From Maridesulfovibrio sp. (GTDB lineage Bacteria; Desulfobacterota; Desulfovibrionia; Desulfovibrionales; Desulfovibrionaceae), in contig NZ_OY787459.1 of the NCBI RefSeq assembly GCF_963678865.1, positions 834,501-898,500 of the forward strand: DNA of 64,000 nt, in the 5' to 3' direction. Of the stretch, positions 63,893 through 64,000 are shown in pieces (position 1 is the first letter of the stretch; every line of letters begins with the position of its first letter). A program made the position numbers and the translations under genes. Below the pieces are notes generated by a model. It searched no databases. It worked only from the letters and a program-made list of their open reading frames with translations, and was not told where the DNA came from.

Positions 63893-64000
63893 TTAAGAAA
63901 TCAGGCTGACATCAGTGATTGAAACTTCACGCCCGTCATCAAGAGTCAGGACTGTGTCGCCGGAATCCTGCTCCACCGAGGTAACTGTGCCTGCTGACAG
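63893..64000 (-). CDS. flgD: Flagellar hook scaffold FlgD, C-terminal end, cut by window edge
   Basis: The last 35 codons are visible, ending TAA at 63893-63895. They read GTVTSVEQDSGDTVLTLDDG and REVSITDVSLIS, matching the C-terminus of FlgD, which typically ends in a G-x-V-x-x-V...L-x-L-D-D-G-R-x-V-x-L-x-D-V pattern. FlgD caps the growing hook. Position just upstream of flgE supports the call. The rest lies outside the window. Confidence 0.8.
   Translation of the reverse strand: MSAGTVTSVEQDSGDTVLTLDDGREVSITDVSLIS

Noticed and set aside
1-64000. CRISPR array, tRNA or rRNA genes
   Set aside because: I saw no regularly spaced repeats, no tRNA T-loop/acceptor pairs and no rRNA-like stretches; a dedicated scan was not possible.

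Overview
This window looks like chromosomal DNA of a marine, flagellated, anaerobic delta-proteobacterium of the Desulfovibrio / Maridesulfovibrio type. That is inferred from the gene content: NfnAB-type transhydrogenase, an AcoR-type sigma-54 activator with an aldehyde dehydrogenase, a C4-dicarboxylate-type TRAP transporter with its own two-component system, several chemoreceptors, DsrE-like proteins, a YeiH exporter and a flgD-flgE-flgK-flgL-fliD run. I cannot name the species from sequence alone. No rRNA, tRNA or CRISPR array was recognised.

Layout. 0-4.5 kb: the end of a minus-strand operon (SxtJ-like membrane protein, a 49-aa DUF5989 protein, a carbamoyltransferase cut by the window edge), a glutamine-rich protein of unknown role, and a TetR regulator divergent from an HxxxD acyltransferase. 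4.7-11.1 kb: a chemoreceptor, a nitroreductase, a small cysteine protein and a CitA/DcuS-type sensor-regulator pair. 11.4-14.3 kb: a dctPQM TRAP operon with a likely operator, an internal hairpin and a strong terminator. 14.5-16 kb: a DsrE-like gene and a Tat-signal, Lys/Glu-rich protein whose frame is broken at an A9 tract. 16-24 kb: a second-messenger signalling block (receiver-HD-GYP protein, a 1608-residue hybrid kinase, and a PAS-PAS-GGDEF-EAL protein). 24.9-31.3 kb: an AcoR-like activator, an aldehyde dehydrogenase with a good sigma-54 promoter, and nfnAB preceded by a folded leader and terminator. 32-41.5 kb: a chemoreceptor, YeiH plus LysR, a hydrolase, a DsrE-like protein, a peroxiredoxin, and much repeat and IS debris. 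41.8-43.5 kb: a ClC channel with CBS domains.

43.9-56.1 kb is the most unusual part. It holds three related GNAT-like proteins (one with an anti-sigma-kinase-like front end), a HisC-like aminotransferase, an MFS transporter, a three-subunit molybdenum hydroxylase, a free-standing acyl carrier protein and a benzoate-CoA-ligase-like adenylating enzyme. It reads like an undescribed small-molecule pathway: activate an aryl or acyl acid, load it on the carrier, transfer it to an amine by GNAT, oxidise, export. Both edges carry fragments of the same DUF6573-linked dispersed repeat, and the right edge also has an IS1380 remnant, which suggests an acquired or rearranged island.

57.3-64 kb: the flagellar hook and filament-cap genes on the minus strand, transcribed flgD > flgE > flgK > flgL > fliD, with fliD ending directly against the repeat debris.

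At least nine sites carry fragments of one repeat family. Its fullest copy (39.5-40.0 kb) contains a DUF6573-like gene broken by a single TAG codon.
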